DNA from: FEN-1219 sp963810755
Lineage (GTDB): Bacteria; Pseudomonadota; Gammaproteobacteria; Steroidobacterales; Rariloculaceae
Assembly: GCA_963810755.1 (NCBI GenBank)
Contig: CAWEOP010000003.1
Span: 496,001-560,000 of the forward strand
Direction of reading: 5' to 3'
DNA length: 64,000 nucleotides
The position numbers and the translations under genes are program-made. Positions 39,102 through 46,995 of the stretch are shown piece by piece (within the stretch, counting starts at the first letter, position 1; every line of letters begins with the position of its first letter). Below the pieces are notes generated by a model. It made no database searches, was not told the origin of the DNA, and saw nothing but the letters and a program-made list of their open reading frames with translations.

Positions 39102-39860
39102 TTATCGCCCCGCCAAGCGCTTGCGCAAGTCCGCGACTTGGCGCCGGCTCACGGGCAGGGCCGCCGCCTCGCCCCGCAGCTTGAGCTCGTAGCCGTCGGC
39201 CGTTCTCTCGAGCGCCTCGACGTGCGCTATGGCGACGAGCAGGCTCCGATGCACGCGAACGAAGTCGTGCGCGAACTCGTCCTCGAGCTGACGCAGCGAT
39301 TCATCGATGAGCTCTTCGCCACGGCTGTGCCGGACGGTGACGTATTTCTGCTCCGCGCGAAAGAAGCGAATGTCCTTCACGGGAATCAGCTTCAGCTCGT
39401 CGCGCACGCGCGCCGCAACGTGTTGGCGTGCGGCGAGCGGTTGCTCCGGCGTCGCGAGCTCGCGCAGCTGCGGCGAGCTCAGGCGCGATGCGTGCTTCAG
39501 CGCGTCCTCGAGCCGCTCGCGGCGCACGGGCTTCAGCAGATAGCCGACGGCGTGCGATTCGAAAGCCTGCAAGGCGTACTCGTCGTACGCCGTCGTGAAC
39601 ACGATCGCGGGCGGTTGCTCGAGTGCGCCCAAGTGACGCGCGACCTCGATGCCCGTCATCCCCGGCATGCGGATGTCGAGCAGCACGACGGTTGGCTGCA
39701 GCTTGCCGATGAGCGCGAGCGCGTCCGTGCCGTTCGCGCAGGCTCCCGTCACGACCCAGCCGGGCAACTCCGCGACGAGCCGTTGTAGACGCTCGCGCGC
39801 AGGCTGCTCGTCGTCGACGATCAGAACACTCCGGGGCGCGCCGCGAGCCTCGGCGTTCAT
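39102..39860 (-). CDS. algR: LytTR response regulator, AlgR type
   Basis: The 252-residue product has a receiver domain with acidic pocket D16-D17 (VLIVDDEQPARERL), phospho-acceptor Asp62 (VVLLDIRMPGMTG), and switch/Lys region FTTAYDEYALQAF ... LLKPVRRERL. The C-terminal LytTR DNA-binding domain includes IRFFRAEQKYVTVRHSRGEE and FVRVHRSLLVAIAHVEALER. It overlaps algZ by 4 bp, forming an algZ-algR pair. In Pseudomonas this system controls alginate and type IV pili; targets here are unknown. Confidence 0.92.
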   Translation of the reverse strand: MNAEARGAPRSVLIVDDEQPARERLQRLVAELPGWVVTGACANGTDALALIGKLQPTVVLLDIRMPGMTGIEVARHLGALEQPPAIVFTTAYDEYALQAFESHAVGYLLKPVRRERLEDALKHASRLSSPQLRELATPEQPLAARQHVAARVRDELKLIPVKDIRFFRAEQKYVTVRHSRGEELIDESLRQLEDEFAHDFVRVHRSLLVAIAHVEALERTADGYELKLRGEAAALPVSRRQVADLRKRLAGR

Positions 39861-41050
39861 TCTTCGTACGGGAAGCGGATCGTGACGCGGTACTGGCCCG
39901 AGGGCTGCTCCACCTCGATCGTGCCTTGGCTCCCGTACGCGAGCTGCAACCGCTGGCGGATGTTCTCGAGCGCGAGCCGGTTGCCGGCGCGCTCGACCGC
40001 GTCGCCGCGCGGCGGCGCGACCGGGTTCGCGACGACGATCTCCACGCGGCCGCTCGTCACTCGACCGCTGACCGTGACGGTCCCGCCATGCTCGAGCGGC
40101 TCGATGCCGTGGTAGATCGCGTTCTCGAGCAGCGGCTGCACGGTGAGGCCCGGCACGAAGGCCCGCATCGGCAGCTCGGCGACATCCCACCGCACTTTGA
40201 GGCGCTCGCCTAGCCGCGCTTGCTCGATCCTTTGATAGATCCGCGAGAGCTCGAGCTCCTCTTTGAGGCGCAGCGGGCTATGCGAGTCGCGCAGTGTCGC
40301 GCGGAACAGATCCGCGAGATCCTCGACGGCCTCTTCGGCACGCGCGGCGTCGCTGCGCGTGAGCGCTGCGATGGTGTTCAAGCTGTTGAACAGGAAATGC
40401 GGCCGGATCCTCGCCTGGAGCGCCTCGATGCGCGATCGAGCCTCGGCCCGCACGTGGCTCTGCCACTGATGCGTGACGAAGAAGTAGCGCAGCAGCAGCG
40501 CCGTGACGATCACGCAGATGCCTTCGTTGCGCAGCAGGAACGGCCAATGGTCGTTCGGGAACAACGCGGCCGCGCCTTGCTCACCGAAGCTACCGCCGAA
40601 GTACAGCGCAGCCTCGGAGATCAGCGCCGTGTTCGCCATCAGCAGCAGGAACGACAGCGCCGTCGCACGCGGCACGGAAAAGCGCGCGAGAAACTTGCGC
40701 GCGTAGCAAAGGATGGCGGCGCTCGTGAGCCCGAGCCATTGCAGGAACAGCGAGATTCGCGCGAGCTCCGTGAGAAACGCGGCCGACGGCCGCGCGAGGC
40801 TCAGCGTGACGGCCACGAGCTCGGCGACGAGCACGACGGCGAACACCATGCGCGGCGCGCACAGATCCGGAATGAAGAACTCGTCGAGGGAGCGGGCCGT
40901 CTCTTTGGCGGGTCCCTGGTCGTCGGCGCTCGCGCGGGCGGCCCCGTCTCGGTCGCCTCGCGGCGGCTCCGGCGGTGACGCGGTTAGAGGGATTGCGGCG
41001 GCCGGGCGGTCGTGCCGAGTCGACGTTTCAATCGCACCAGGTTGCGACAT
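39857..41050 (-). CDS. algZ: LytS-type sensor histidine kinase, AlgZ/FimS type
   Basis: The 397-residue product has a Pro/Ala-rich cytosolic N-terminus, four predicted transmembrane helices (about 70-190), and a His_kinase domain with phospho-acceptor His218 in RPHFLFNSLNTIAALTR. The ATP-binding N box is PLLENAIYHGIEPLEHGG, and the G boxes are diverged (GNRLALENIRQRLQLAYG). It overlaps the DUF4124 gene by 23 bp. Confidence 0.91.
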   Translation of the reverse strand: MSQPGAIETSTRHDRPAAAIPLTASPPEPPRGDRDGAARASADDQGPAKETARSLDEFFIPDLCAPRMVFAVVLVAELVAVTLSLARPSAAFLTELARISLFLQWLGLTSAAILCYARKFLARFSVPRATALSFLLLMANTALISEAALYFGGSFGEQGAAALFPNDHWPFLLRNEGICVIVTALLLRYFFVTHQWQSHVRAEARSRIEALQARIRPHFLFNSLNTIAALTRSDAARAEEAVEDLADLFRATLRDSHSPLRLKEELELSRIYQRIEQARLGERLKVRWDVAELPMRAFVPGLTVQPLLENAIYHGIEPLEHGGTVTVSGRVTSGRVEIVVANPVAPPRGDAVERAGNRLALENIRQRLQLAYGSQGTIEVEQPSGQYRVTIRFPYEE

Positions 41051-41492
41051 CCGCAGCCGCTTTCGCCTTGGCGTCGTCTATCTCGCTGTCGCTCAAATAC
41101 TCGCGCTCGCCGTTCCCGGTGTCGCGATAAAGGCGGTGCGCGACAGCGTACTTCGCGGCGCGCTCGCGCGCGGTATCGCAATTCTTCGCGCGCTGCGCGG
41201 CCTTGTCGGCCGCCGTCTGCTGCGGCGGCTGGCCGGCCGCCGCGTTCGCGGCGGCGGGTTGCGTGCCGGGCTGAGCGGCGTTCGCGTTCGCTTGTGGCGC
41301 CGCGGGTCGCGCGGCCACGGTATTGCCCGGGCGGCCCGCCCGCGGCGTCGCGATGTAGATGGTTTCGGAGTTGGCATCCGGCCTATCACTGAAGGTCGGT
41401 ACGCCGTTCGCGTCGGTCGAACGATAGACCTCGGCGCCGTTGGCGGCGGTTCCGAGTAACGCCAGAAGCAAGGCCCACCGAGTCGTCTTCAC
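41028..41492 (-). CDS. DUF4124 secreted protein
   Basis: The 154-residue product has a signal peptide (cut near ANG), a DUF4124 domain beginning AEVYRSTDANGVPTFSDRPD, then an Ala/Pro/Gln-rich linker and a charged C-terminal region (NCDTARERAAKYAVAHRLYR) with two cysteines. Periplasmic. The function of DUF4124 is unknown. It precedes algZ with a 23-bp overlap and may be co-transcribed with algZ-algR. Confidence 0.88.
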   Translation of the reverse strand: MKTTRWALLLALLGTAANGAEVYRSTDANGVPTFSDRPDANSETIYIATPRAGRPGNTVAARPAAPQANANAAQPGTQPAAANAAAGQPPQQTAADKAAQRAKNCDTARERAAKYAVAHRLYRDTGNGEREYLSDSEIDDAKAKAAADVATWCD

Positions 41493-41744
41493 TGTAATTG
41501 GTCTCCGGCGTCCGAGGCGGGGGAAGAGAGAGCGAGTCTAACAAGGCATCGACCGACGCCCGCGTGACTCAGTTCGCCTTTTCCGGCCGCTCGTTTTCCG
41601 AGCTCGAGCAAGACATTAAGTCAAATCTCGGGCTAAGCCTAGTCTTGCGGCTATGATCCTCCTTCCATCACTTGGGTTTCGCGCGCGTTTCTCGCCGTGT
41701 TCGGCGGATTCGCCACTGGCCTCGGGGTCGCGGAGGACGATGCA

Positions 41745-42008
41745 ATGAACGACAAGAAACCGACACGCTTCAGCTTGGATGAGCTCGCGCGCCAGCTGGC
41801 GGAGTCGGTTCCGCAAAACCTGCGAGTGCTCGGCCAGGACCTGGAGCGCAACTTCAAGTCCATGCTGCAGTCGGGCCTCGAGCGCATGGAGCTCGTGACC
41901 CGTGAGGAATTCGACCTGCAGCGCGGCGTGCTCGAGCGCACCCGCGCGAAGCTCGAAGGGATGGAGCAGCGGCTCAAGGACCTCGAGAAGGCGCTGTCAG
42001 GCAAGTAG
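41745..42008 (+). CDS. ubiK: Ubiquinone biosynthesis accessory factor UbiK (BMFP coiled coil)
   Basis: The 87-residue product, MNDKKPTRFSLDELARQLAE onward, has the membrane-fusogenic BMFP layout: an amphipathic N-terminal half and a C-terminal coiled coil (RTRAKLEGMEQRLKDLEKAL). UbiK partners with UbiJ, whose gene is at 22 kb. The ATG at 41745 was chosen over a longer frame because GGAGGA precedes it by about 7 nt. Confidence 0.92.
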   Translation: MNDKKPTRFSLDELARQLAESVPQNLRVLGQDLERNFKSMLQSGLERMELVTREEFDLQRGVLERTRAKLEGMEQRLKDLEKALSGK

Positions 42009-42116
42009 CGCGTTCCGAGCGCATCCGCGCAGCGGTTCGCGGCGTTCAGGCCGGAAGCGCGCCCCACACAGTCCTCCACGGCGATCTCCCGTGCGGCTCC
42101 CCACGCCGCGGCAAGC

Positions 42117-43625
42117 GTGTCGTCACTCGCGCGCGTACTGAGCCGCGGCCAGAGCGGGCTCGACGCGTACGTCGTGACCGTCGAGGTCCACATCTCGGGC
42201 GGGCTGCCGACGTTCGCGATCACGGGCTTGCCGGCGGCCGCGGTGCGCGAGAGCAAGGATCGCGTGCGCGCGGCGCTGCAGACCTCCGGCTTCGACGTCC
42301 CGGTGAGCCGCATCACGGTTCACCTCGGACCCGCGGACGTGCCGAAGCAAGGCGGCCGGTTCGACCTTGCGATCGCGCTCGGAGTCTTGCTCGCGAACGA
42401 GAAGAAGTCATGGGCGACGAGCAGCCTCGAGTTCCTCGGCGAGCTCGCGCTGAACGGCGAGCTGCGGCCGATCACGGGCGCGCTGCCCGCCGTGATCGCG
42501 GCGCAGAAGGCGGGGCACGCGCTCGTGCTGCCCGCGGCGAACGCTCCGGAGGCCGCGCTCGTGCCGAGCGCCGACGTCTACGTTGCGAAGCATCTGCAGG
42601 ATGTCGTCCGGCACTTGGACGGGATCGAGCCGCTCGCGCGTGTCGAGCGCCGCGACGGGGCGGCGGAGGCCGTCGAGGCGCCGCTCACGGACCTTGCGGA
42701 CGTGCGCGGCCAAGCGTTCGCGAAGCGCGCGCTGACGGTCGCGGCGGCCGGCGGCCACAACCTGCTCATGGTCGGACCGCCGGGCAGCGGCAAGAGCATG
42801 CTCGCCGAGCGGCTGAGCGGGCTGCTCCCCCCGCTCGCGCGCGAAGACATGCTGCGGGTCGCGTGCATCGCGTCCGTCGCAGGCGAACCGAGCGCCGCGA
42901 GCCCCACTCAAAACGCGCCGTTTCGCGCGCCGCATCACACGAGCTCCGCGGCAGCGCTCGTCGGCGGCGGCAGCCGGCCGCGCCCCGGCGAAATCTCGCT
43001 CGCGCATCGCGGCGTGCTGTTCCTCGACGAGCTGCCGGAATTCGGCCGCGACGCGCTCGAGGCGCTGCGCGAGCCACTCGAGAGCGGCGTCGCGCGAATC
43101 TCGCGGGTGCACGAGCAGATCACGTTTCCCGCGGAGTTCCAGCTCGTCGGTGCGATGAACCCGTGCCCGTGTGGATTCCTTGGAGACGGCTCGGATCGGT
43201 GCAAATGCACGCCATATCGCCTCGAACAGTACCGCGGCCGTTTGTCGGGGCCGCTGCTCGATCGGTTCGACCTGCACATCGAAGTGCCGCGCGTGAGCTT
43301 CACCGAGATCGCCGAGCCCGGCTCGGGCAGCGAGTCGGCCGCGGTGCGCGACCTCGTCGCGCGCGTGCGGCAGCGCCAGATGATGCGCGGCGGCCGTCTC
43401 AACGGACGGCTCGACGCGCGCGCGCTCTGGCGCGTGGTCAAGCTCGGCAGCGAGGAGCGCGCGCTGCTCAAGCGCGCGGCTGACCGTTGGCACCTCAGCG
43501 CGCGCAGCACGCTGCGCGTGCTGAAGGTCGCGCGCACGCTCGCCGATCTAAACGAAGCGGACGCGGTTTCGCCGGTGCACGTCGCGGAAGCGTTGCAGCT
43601 GCGCTGCCGCGATCGCACGAGTTGA
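42117..43625 (+). CDS. yifB: YifB-type magnesium-chelatase-like AAA+ ATPase
   Basis: The 502-residue product has an N-terminal Lon-like domain (GLPTFAITGLPAAAVRESKD), an AAA+ Mg-chelatase ChlI-like domain with Walker A GPPGSGKSMLAE (about 219-230), Walker B GVLFLDELPEFGRDAL, sensor and Cys-rich NPCPCGFLGD ... CKCTP, and a C-terminal ComM-type helical domain. It is related to ComM of competent Gammaproteobacteria, a branch-migration helicase in natural transformation; the ComM role is likely but not proven. GTG start. Confidence 0.93.
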   Translation: MSSLARVLSRGQSGLDAYVVTVEVHISGGLPTFAITGLPAAAVRESKDRVRAALQTSGFDVPVSRITVHLGPADVPKQGGRFDLAIALGVLLANEKKSWATSSLEFLGELALNGELRPITGALPAVIAAQKAGHALVLPAANAPEAALVPSADVYVAKHLQDVVRHLDGIEPLARVERRDGAAEAVEAPLTDLADVRGQAFAKRALTVAAAGGHNLLMVGPPGSGKSMLAERLSGLLPPLAREDMLRVACIASVAGEPSAASPTQNAPFRAPHHTSSAAALVGGGSRPRPGEISLAHRGVLFLDELPEFGRDALEALREPLESGVARISRVHEQITFPAEFQLVGAMNPCPCGFLGDGSDRCKCTPYRLEQYRGRLSGPLLDRFDLHIEVPRVSFTEIAEPGSGSESAAVRDLVARVRQRQMMRGGRLNGRLDARALWRVVKLGSEERALLKRAADRWHLSARSTLRVLKVARTLADLNEADAVSPVHVAEALQLRCRDRTS

Positions 43626-43694
43626 TCCGCCGAGCACGAGCTCGTGCGTCTCCGGCTCAGCCGCGGCCGCTGCGCTACCGCGGCGCCCGCGCCT

Positions 43695-44402
43695 TCAGGT
43701 CGAAGCTCGCATCGATCGCCGGATCAGCAGCACTCCAGCGATCACCACGACTACGGCCAACACCACCCATCCGATCGTCGCTAGCGAGCTCGTCGGGGCC
43801 GGCTCCGGTACCTTGACGACCGCGGGTGCGGGACGCGGCGCCGGTGCGGGAGCTGCCTGCACGGGTTGCGGCTGCGGGGCGGGCGCTGCCGGCGGCGGCG
43901 CTGCCTGCGGTGCCGGCGCTGCTGCCTGCGCGGGCTCCGGGAGCCGTGCCGGAATCGAGTCCATCGGGAGCTCTTGGATGGCCGCGGTGGCCGGCGGGCC
44001 ATCGAACAGGTCGACCGCGAGCCGGGTCTCGGGAATGTAGAAGCTCAGCTGGTCTCCGCGCTTCAAGTCGCGCACGCGCGTGCGCTTGTCGTTGATCGAC
44101 ACGTTCATGTTCTCGGGCGGACTCACCGTGAAAACGCCGCCGCTCTTGAAGTCGATGGTCAATTGCTGACCACCGTCGATGACTCGCACGACCTCGCCCG
44201 TGAATTTGACGTACGACTTGCCGTCGCGCTGCAAGACGTCCTGGCAGGCCGAGGCGATCGTCGGATACTTCTGTAGCGCGTCCTGCGACCAAGTCACCGA
44301 GCTGCAAGTCTTGGCGGTCGTAGTGAACGCTGCGCCCTGTCCAAACGCCGGCAGGCAAAACGCGAGCGCAATGGAACCGATACCCACTTTGCTAGGCTTC
44401 AT
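43695..44402 (-). CDS. Secreted protein of unknown function with C-terminal membrane anchor
   Basis: The 235-residue product has an N-terminal signal peptide (MKPSKVGIGSIALAFCLPAF, cut near GQG), a soluble domain of about 120 residues (CSSVTWSQDALQKYPTIASA onward, two cysteines), a Pro/Ala/Gln-rich linker (about 150-205), and a C-terminal helix GWVVLAVVVVIAGVLLI then RRSMRAST. The layout suggests a periplasmic domain on a flexible stalk. GGGGAG 8 nt before the ATG fixes this start. I recognise no family; downstream of an MltF-like gene and near OmpW. Confidence 0.72.
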   Translation of the reverse strand: MKPSKVGIGSIALAFCLPAFGQGAAFTTTAKTCSSVTWSQDALQKYPTIASACQDVLQRDGKSYVKFTGEVVRVIDGGQQLTIDFKSGGVFTVSPPENMNVSINDKRTRVRDLKRGDQLSFYIPETRLAVDLFDGPPATAAIQELPMDSIPARLPEPAQAAAPAPQAAPPPAAPAPQPQPVQAAPAPAPRPAPAVVKVPEPAPTSSLATIGWVVLAVVVVIAGVLLIRRSMRAST

Positions 44403-44519
44403 GACGTTGCTCCCCATCGTTGTTGTTTCGTCTTTCTTTCGATCTCGCTTCTTCTTGACGCCACCGCATCGGCGGTGGCGACTCAAGCGTCAGGCACCCT
44501 GTGGCGAACTCTCAACGGA

Positions 44520-46214
44520 TCACGGCTGCTGCGCGGCTTGTTGAGCGGCGAACGCCTTGTACGCCGAGTAGTACTTATAAATGTTGCCGACATAGTCGAC
44601 GGTCTCGCGGCCGATCTCGCGCGCTGCAATGACCTCGACGTTGCCGAACCACTGATTCGGGTCGAGGCCCACGGCCTTCGCCTTCTGCCGGAGTGACGCC
44701 ACGCGGGCCGGGCCCGCGTTGTAAGCCGCGAGCGTGAGCAGCCCGCTGTCCAGGGGATCCAGGCCTTCGTCCGCGAAGTAGCGATCTTGCAGAAAGTGCA
44801 GATACTTGATGCCGGCGTGGATGTTGTTCTCGAGCTTGTCCACGTCTTTGATGCCCACGTTGCGATCCGCCGCCGTCGACGGCTTGATCTGCATGACACC
44901 CACCGCTCCGGCGCTGCTGCGCTTCGATTGGTCGAGCCGCGATTCCTGATATCCCTGCGCGATGACCAACACCCAGTCGGAGCCGTATTGTTCCGAGTAG
45001 GCGCGAAAATGCTGCGCCATGGCCCGATACTTCGCGATCTCGGCCTGGCTCATTGGATTCGCGAGCCGCTCGACGCTTCCCAAGTAACGCTTGAGCAAGA
45101 CGTTGCCGAACAGCGTGCCGGCGCGGTGCTTCACGACGAAACCGTCGATGACCTTCTTGACGTTCGGTGTGTCCTTGCGCAGTGCCCAGGCGATCTGCCC
45201 GTCAGAACGCAGGGGCACGTCCGAATTCACGACGATCCCGTCGTACAGCTGCGCCCAGAATTCCGCGACTGGGCGCTTCGTGACGGTCGCCGGAATGATG
45301 CCCGCGTCGACCATCTGCAGGATGTCCTCGTCCTCGAGGTGACCATCGGCTTCCTTGATCGAAACCGGGGCAGCTCCGCCGCTCTCGAGACGCTGGTTCA
45401 ACGCGACGAGATCCTCGTAGTAACTACTGTCACGGCGCACGAAAATCTCGCGTCCGGCGAGATCGGCCTCCGCGCCGATGGCGGGCGAGTCTTTGCCCGT
45501 CACGACGACGTCCTCGATGCCCGACATCGTCGGCGCCGAGAAGTCGGCGATTTCGCGTCGCAGGTCGGTGACCGTGAAAGCGCCGATGGCCACATCCCCG
45601 TACCCTTCCGCCAGCGCGGGCAGCAGACGATCGCGCGTGGTCGGAATGATCACGATCTTCGGGGTTACCTTCGACTGACCGATGCGCGGCAGCTGACTTT
45701 CGAGCTCGCGCAACAGCTCGTAGGCAATGCCTTTCTGCTCGGGTCCATCCAAGTAGTACAGCGTGCGGCTGAAAGGCACGAGCACGCGCAAGAAGCGCCG
45801 TTTCTCGAGCTCGTCGTAGTCGCCGGTCCAGCGCTGGTTCAGGTCGAGAATGTCTGCCGCGGCGAGATCCTGAAACGGTATGGGATCCGCCGCGGGCGCT
45901 TCCTGCGCGGGTTCCGCGGGAACATCCGCGGGCGCCGCCTCTTGCGACACTGCCTCGTTCGGTATGGTGGCCGACGACGATTCCTCGGCCGCGGGGTCGG
46001 GCGTTCCTCCCCCGCAGGCCCCCAACAGGAACGCACACGAGGTCACGAGCGTTCGCGTGCCGATCGCCCATGCAGCCCGGTTTCTCCGAGCCGCGTTGGC
46101 GGACCGGCGAAAGCGCCGCACAGTTCCCCTCAAGGCTGCCAGCAGACTCGCCCGCCCGAAAAGAAGCAGCGAAGGCCCACCACGGGCCGAACCTTCGCTG
46201 CGAGCTGCCAGCAC
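44520..46214 (-). CDS. MltF-like membrane-bound lytic transglycosylase
   Basis: Lipoprotein with an extracytoplasmic solute-binding (SBP_bac_3) domain (RRFLRVLVPFSRTLYYLDGP to about residue 345) followed by an SLT lysozyme-like domain: VIAQGYQESRLDQSKRSSAG (catalytic Glu in QES), GVMQIKPSTA and LLTLAAYNAGPARV. This order is that of MltF, which cleaves peptidoglycan glycan strands. The lipobox is FLLGACGG (Cys67 from a GTG at 46214; Cys36 from a GTG at 46121). The start is uncertain because the signal region is unusually Arg-rich. 564 residues is long for MltF. 3 nt follow the OmpW gene. Confidence 0.86.
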   Translation of the reverse strand: MLAARSEGSARGGPSLLLFGRASLLAALRGTVRRFRRSANAARRNRAAWAIGTRTLVTSCAFLLGACGGGTPDPAAEESSSATIPNEAVSQEAAPADVPAEPAQEAPAADPIPFQDLAAADILDLNQRWTGDYDELEKRRFLRVLVPFSRTLYYLDGPEQKGIAYELLRELESQLPRIGQSKVTPKIVIIPTTRDRLLPALAEGYGDVAIGAFTVTDLRREIADFSAPTMSGIEDVVVTGKDSPAIGAEADLAGREIFVRRDSSYYEDLVALNQRLESGGAAPVSIKEADGHLEDEDILQMVDAGIIPATVTKRPVAEFWAQLYDGIVVNSDVPLRSDGQIAWALRKDTPNVKKVIDGFVVKHRAGTLFGNVLLKRYLGSVERLANPMSQAEIAKYRAMAQHFRAYSEQYGSDWVLVIAQGYQESRLDQSKRSSAGAVGVMQIKPSTAADRNVGIKDVDKLENNIHAGIKYLHFLQDRYFADEGLDPLDSGLLTLAAYNAGPARVASLRQKAKAVGLDPNQWFGNVEVIAAREIGRETVDYVGNIYKYYSAYKAFAAQQAAQQP

Positions 46215-46217
46215 GAG

Positions 46218-46883
46218 CTAGAAGCGGAACGCGACGGCTACGCTCGCGAACAGCGGATCGACACTAATGTCGTCCGCTAGTCCCGCATCGATGCTCGCAT
46301 CGATGTAGCGCAAGCCAACTTGAATGCCGAAGGTCTGGCCGAGGCCGAAGACGAGACCCGTCGATACCCCCCACGTCGTCTGACTATCGACATCCCGCTT
46401 GGTGCCGTTGGCGAGCTCGAGGTCGCTCCAAGAGATGTAGGACAGCGTCGGCCCGATGTACCAATTGAAGGCGTTCTTATCGACGAGATGGAAGTTCAGC
46501 GTGAAGTTCCACGGACGCATGCTGATGTCGCCGATCGTGCCGGTACTACTCTCGATGTCAGAGTCCTCGTCGAGGTAGGCGATCTCGACGCCGAAGCGGT
46601 CGGTCCCCTTCCATTCGATGCCGATCTCGTAGCCGAGCTCGTCCGAGGCCTCGAGCGAGTTCCCGACGTTGGCGATGTCGCTGTCGCTGAGCGGGGAGAC
46701 ATAGGCAGCGCCGATGAACAGCTTCCAGTCGTAATCGCCTTTCTGCTCCTGCGCTTGCGCGACCGACGGTGCGAATACGACGCCGGCCATTGCGAGCGTG
46801 GCGGAGACAAGCACCGTGCCGGTTAGGGCGCCGCGGTTGAAAGCGTTCCGTGCGTGCAGCGAACGTGAGTTCTGCGGTTCCAT
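46218..46883 (-). CDS. OmpW-like outer-membrane beta-barrel protein
   Basis: The 221-residue product has a signal peptide (cut near AQAQE), then a beta-barrel of about 190 residues starting DYDWKLFIGAAYVSPLSDSD and ending FASVAVAFRF, with the terminal Phe of outer-membrane proteins. FNWYIGPTLSYISW and QTTWGVSTGLVFGLGQTFGI are alternate-hydrophobic strands. It resembles OmpW, an eight-stranded channel for small hydrophobic compounds. AGAGGTG lies about 7 nt before the ATG at 46883. It forms an operon-like pair with the transglycosylase gene. Confidence 0.87.
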   Translation of the reverse strand: MEPQNSRSLHARNAFNRGALTGTVLVSATLAMAGVVFAPSVAQAQEQKGDYDWKLFIGAAYVSPLSDSDIANVGNSLEASDELGYEIGIEWKGTDRFGVEIAYLDEDSDIESSTGTIGDISMRPWNFTLNFHLVDKNAFNWYIGPTLSYISWSDLELANGTKRDVDSQTTWGVSTGLVFGLGQTFGIQVGLRYIDASIDAGLADDISVDPLFASVAVAFRF

Positions 46884-46995
46884 TGTTGTCACCTCTGAGT
46901 TACGACAGAAAAAAGAAGCGAACCAGAGTCGGACCATTTGCGAGGACCAATTGCGTTACCCAGGCATCCCTTGGATGACACGAGCATCCGAGCGA

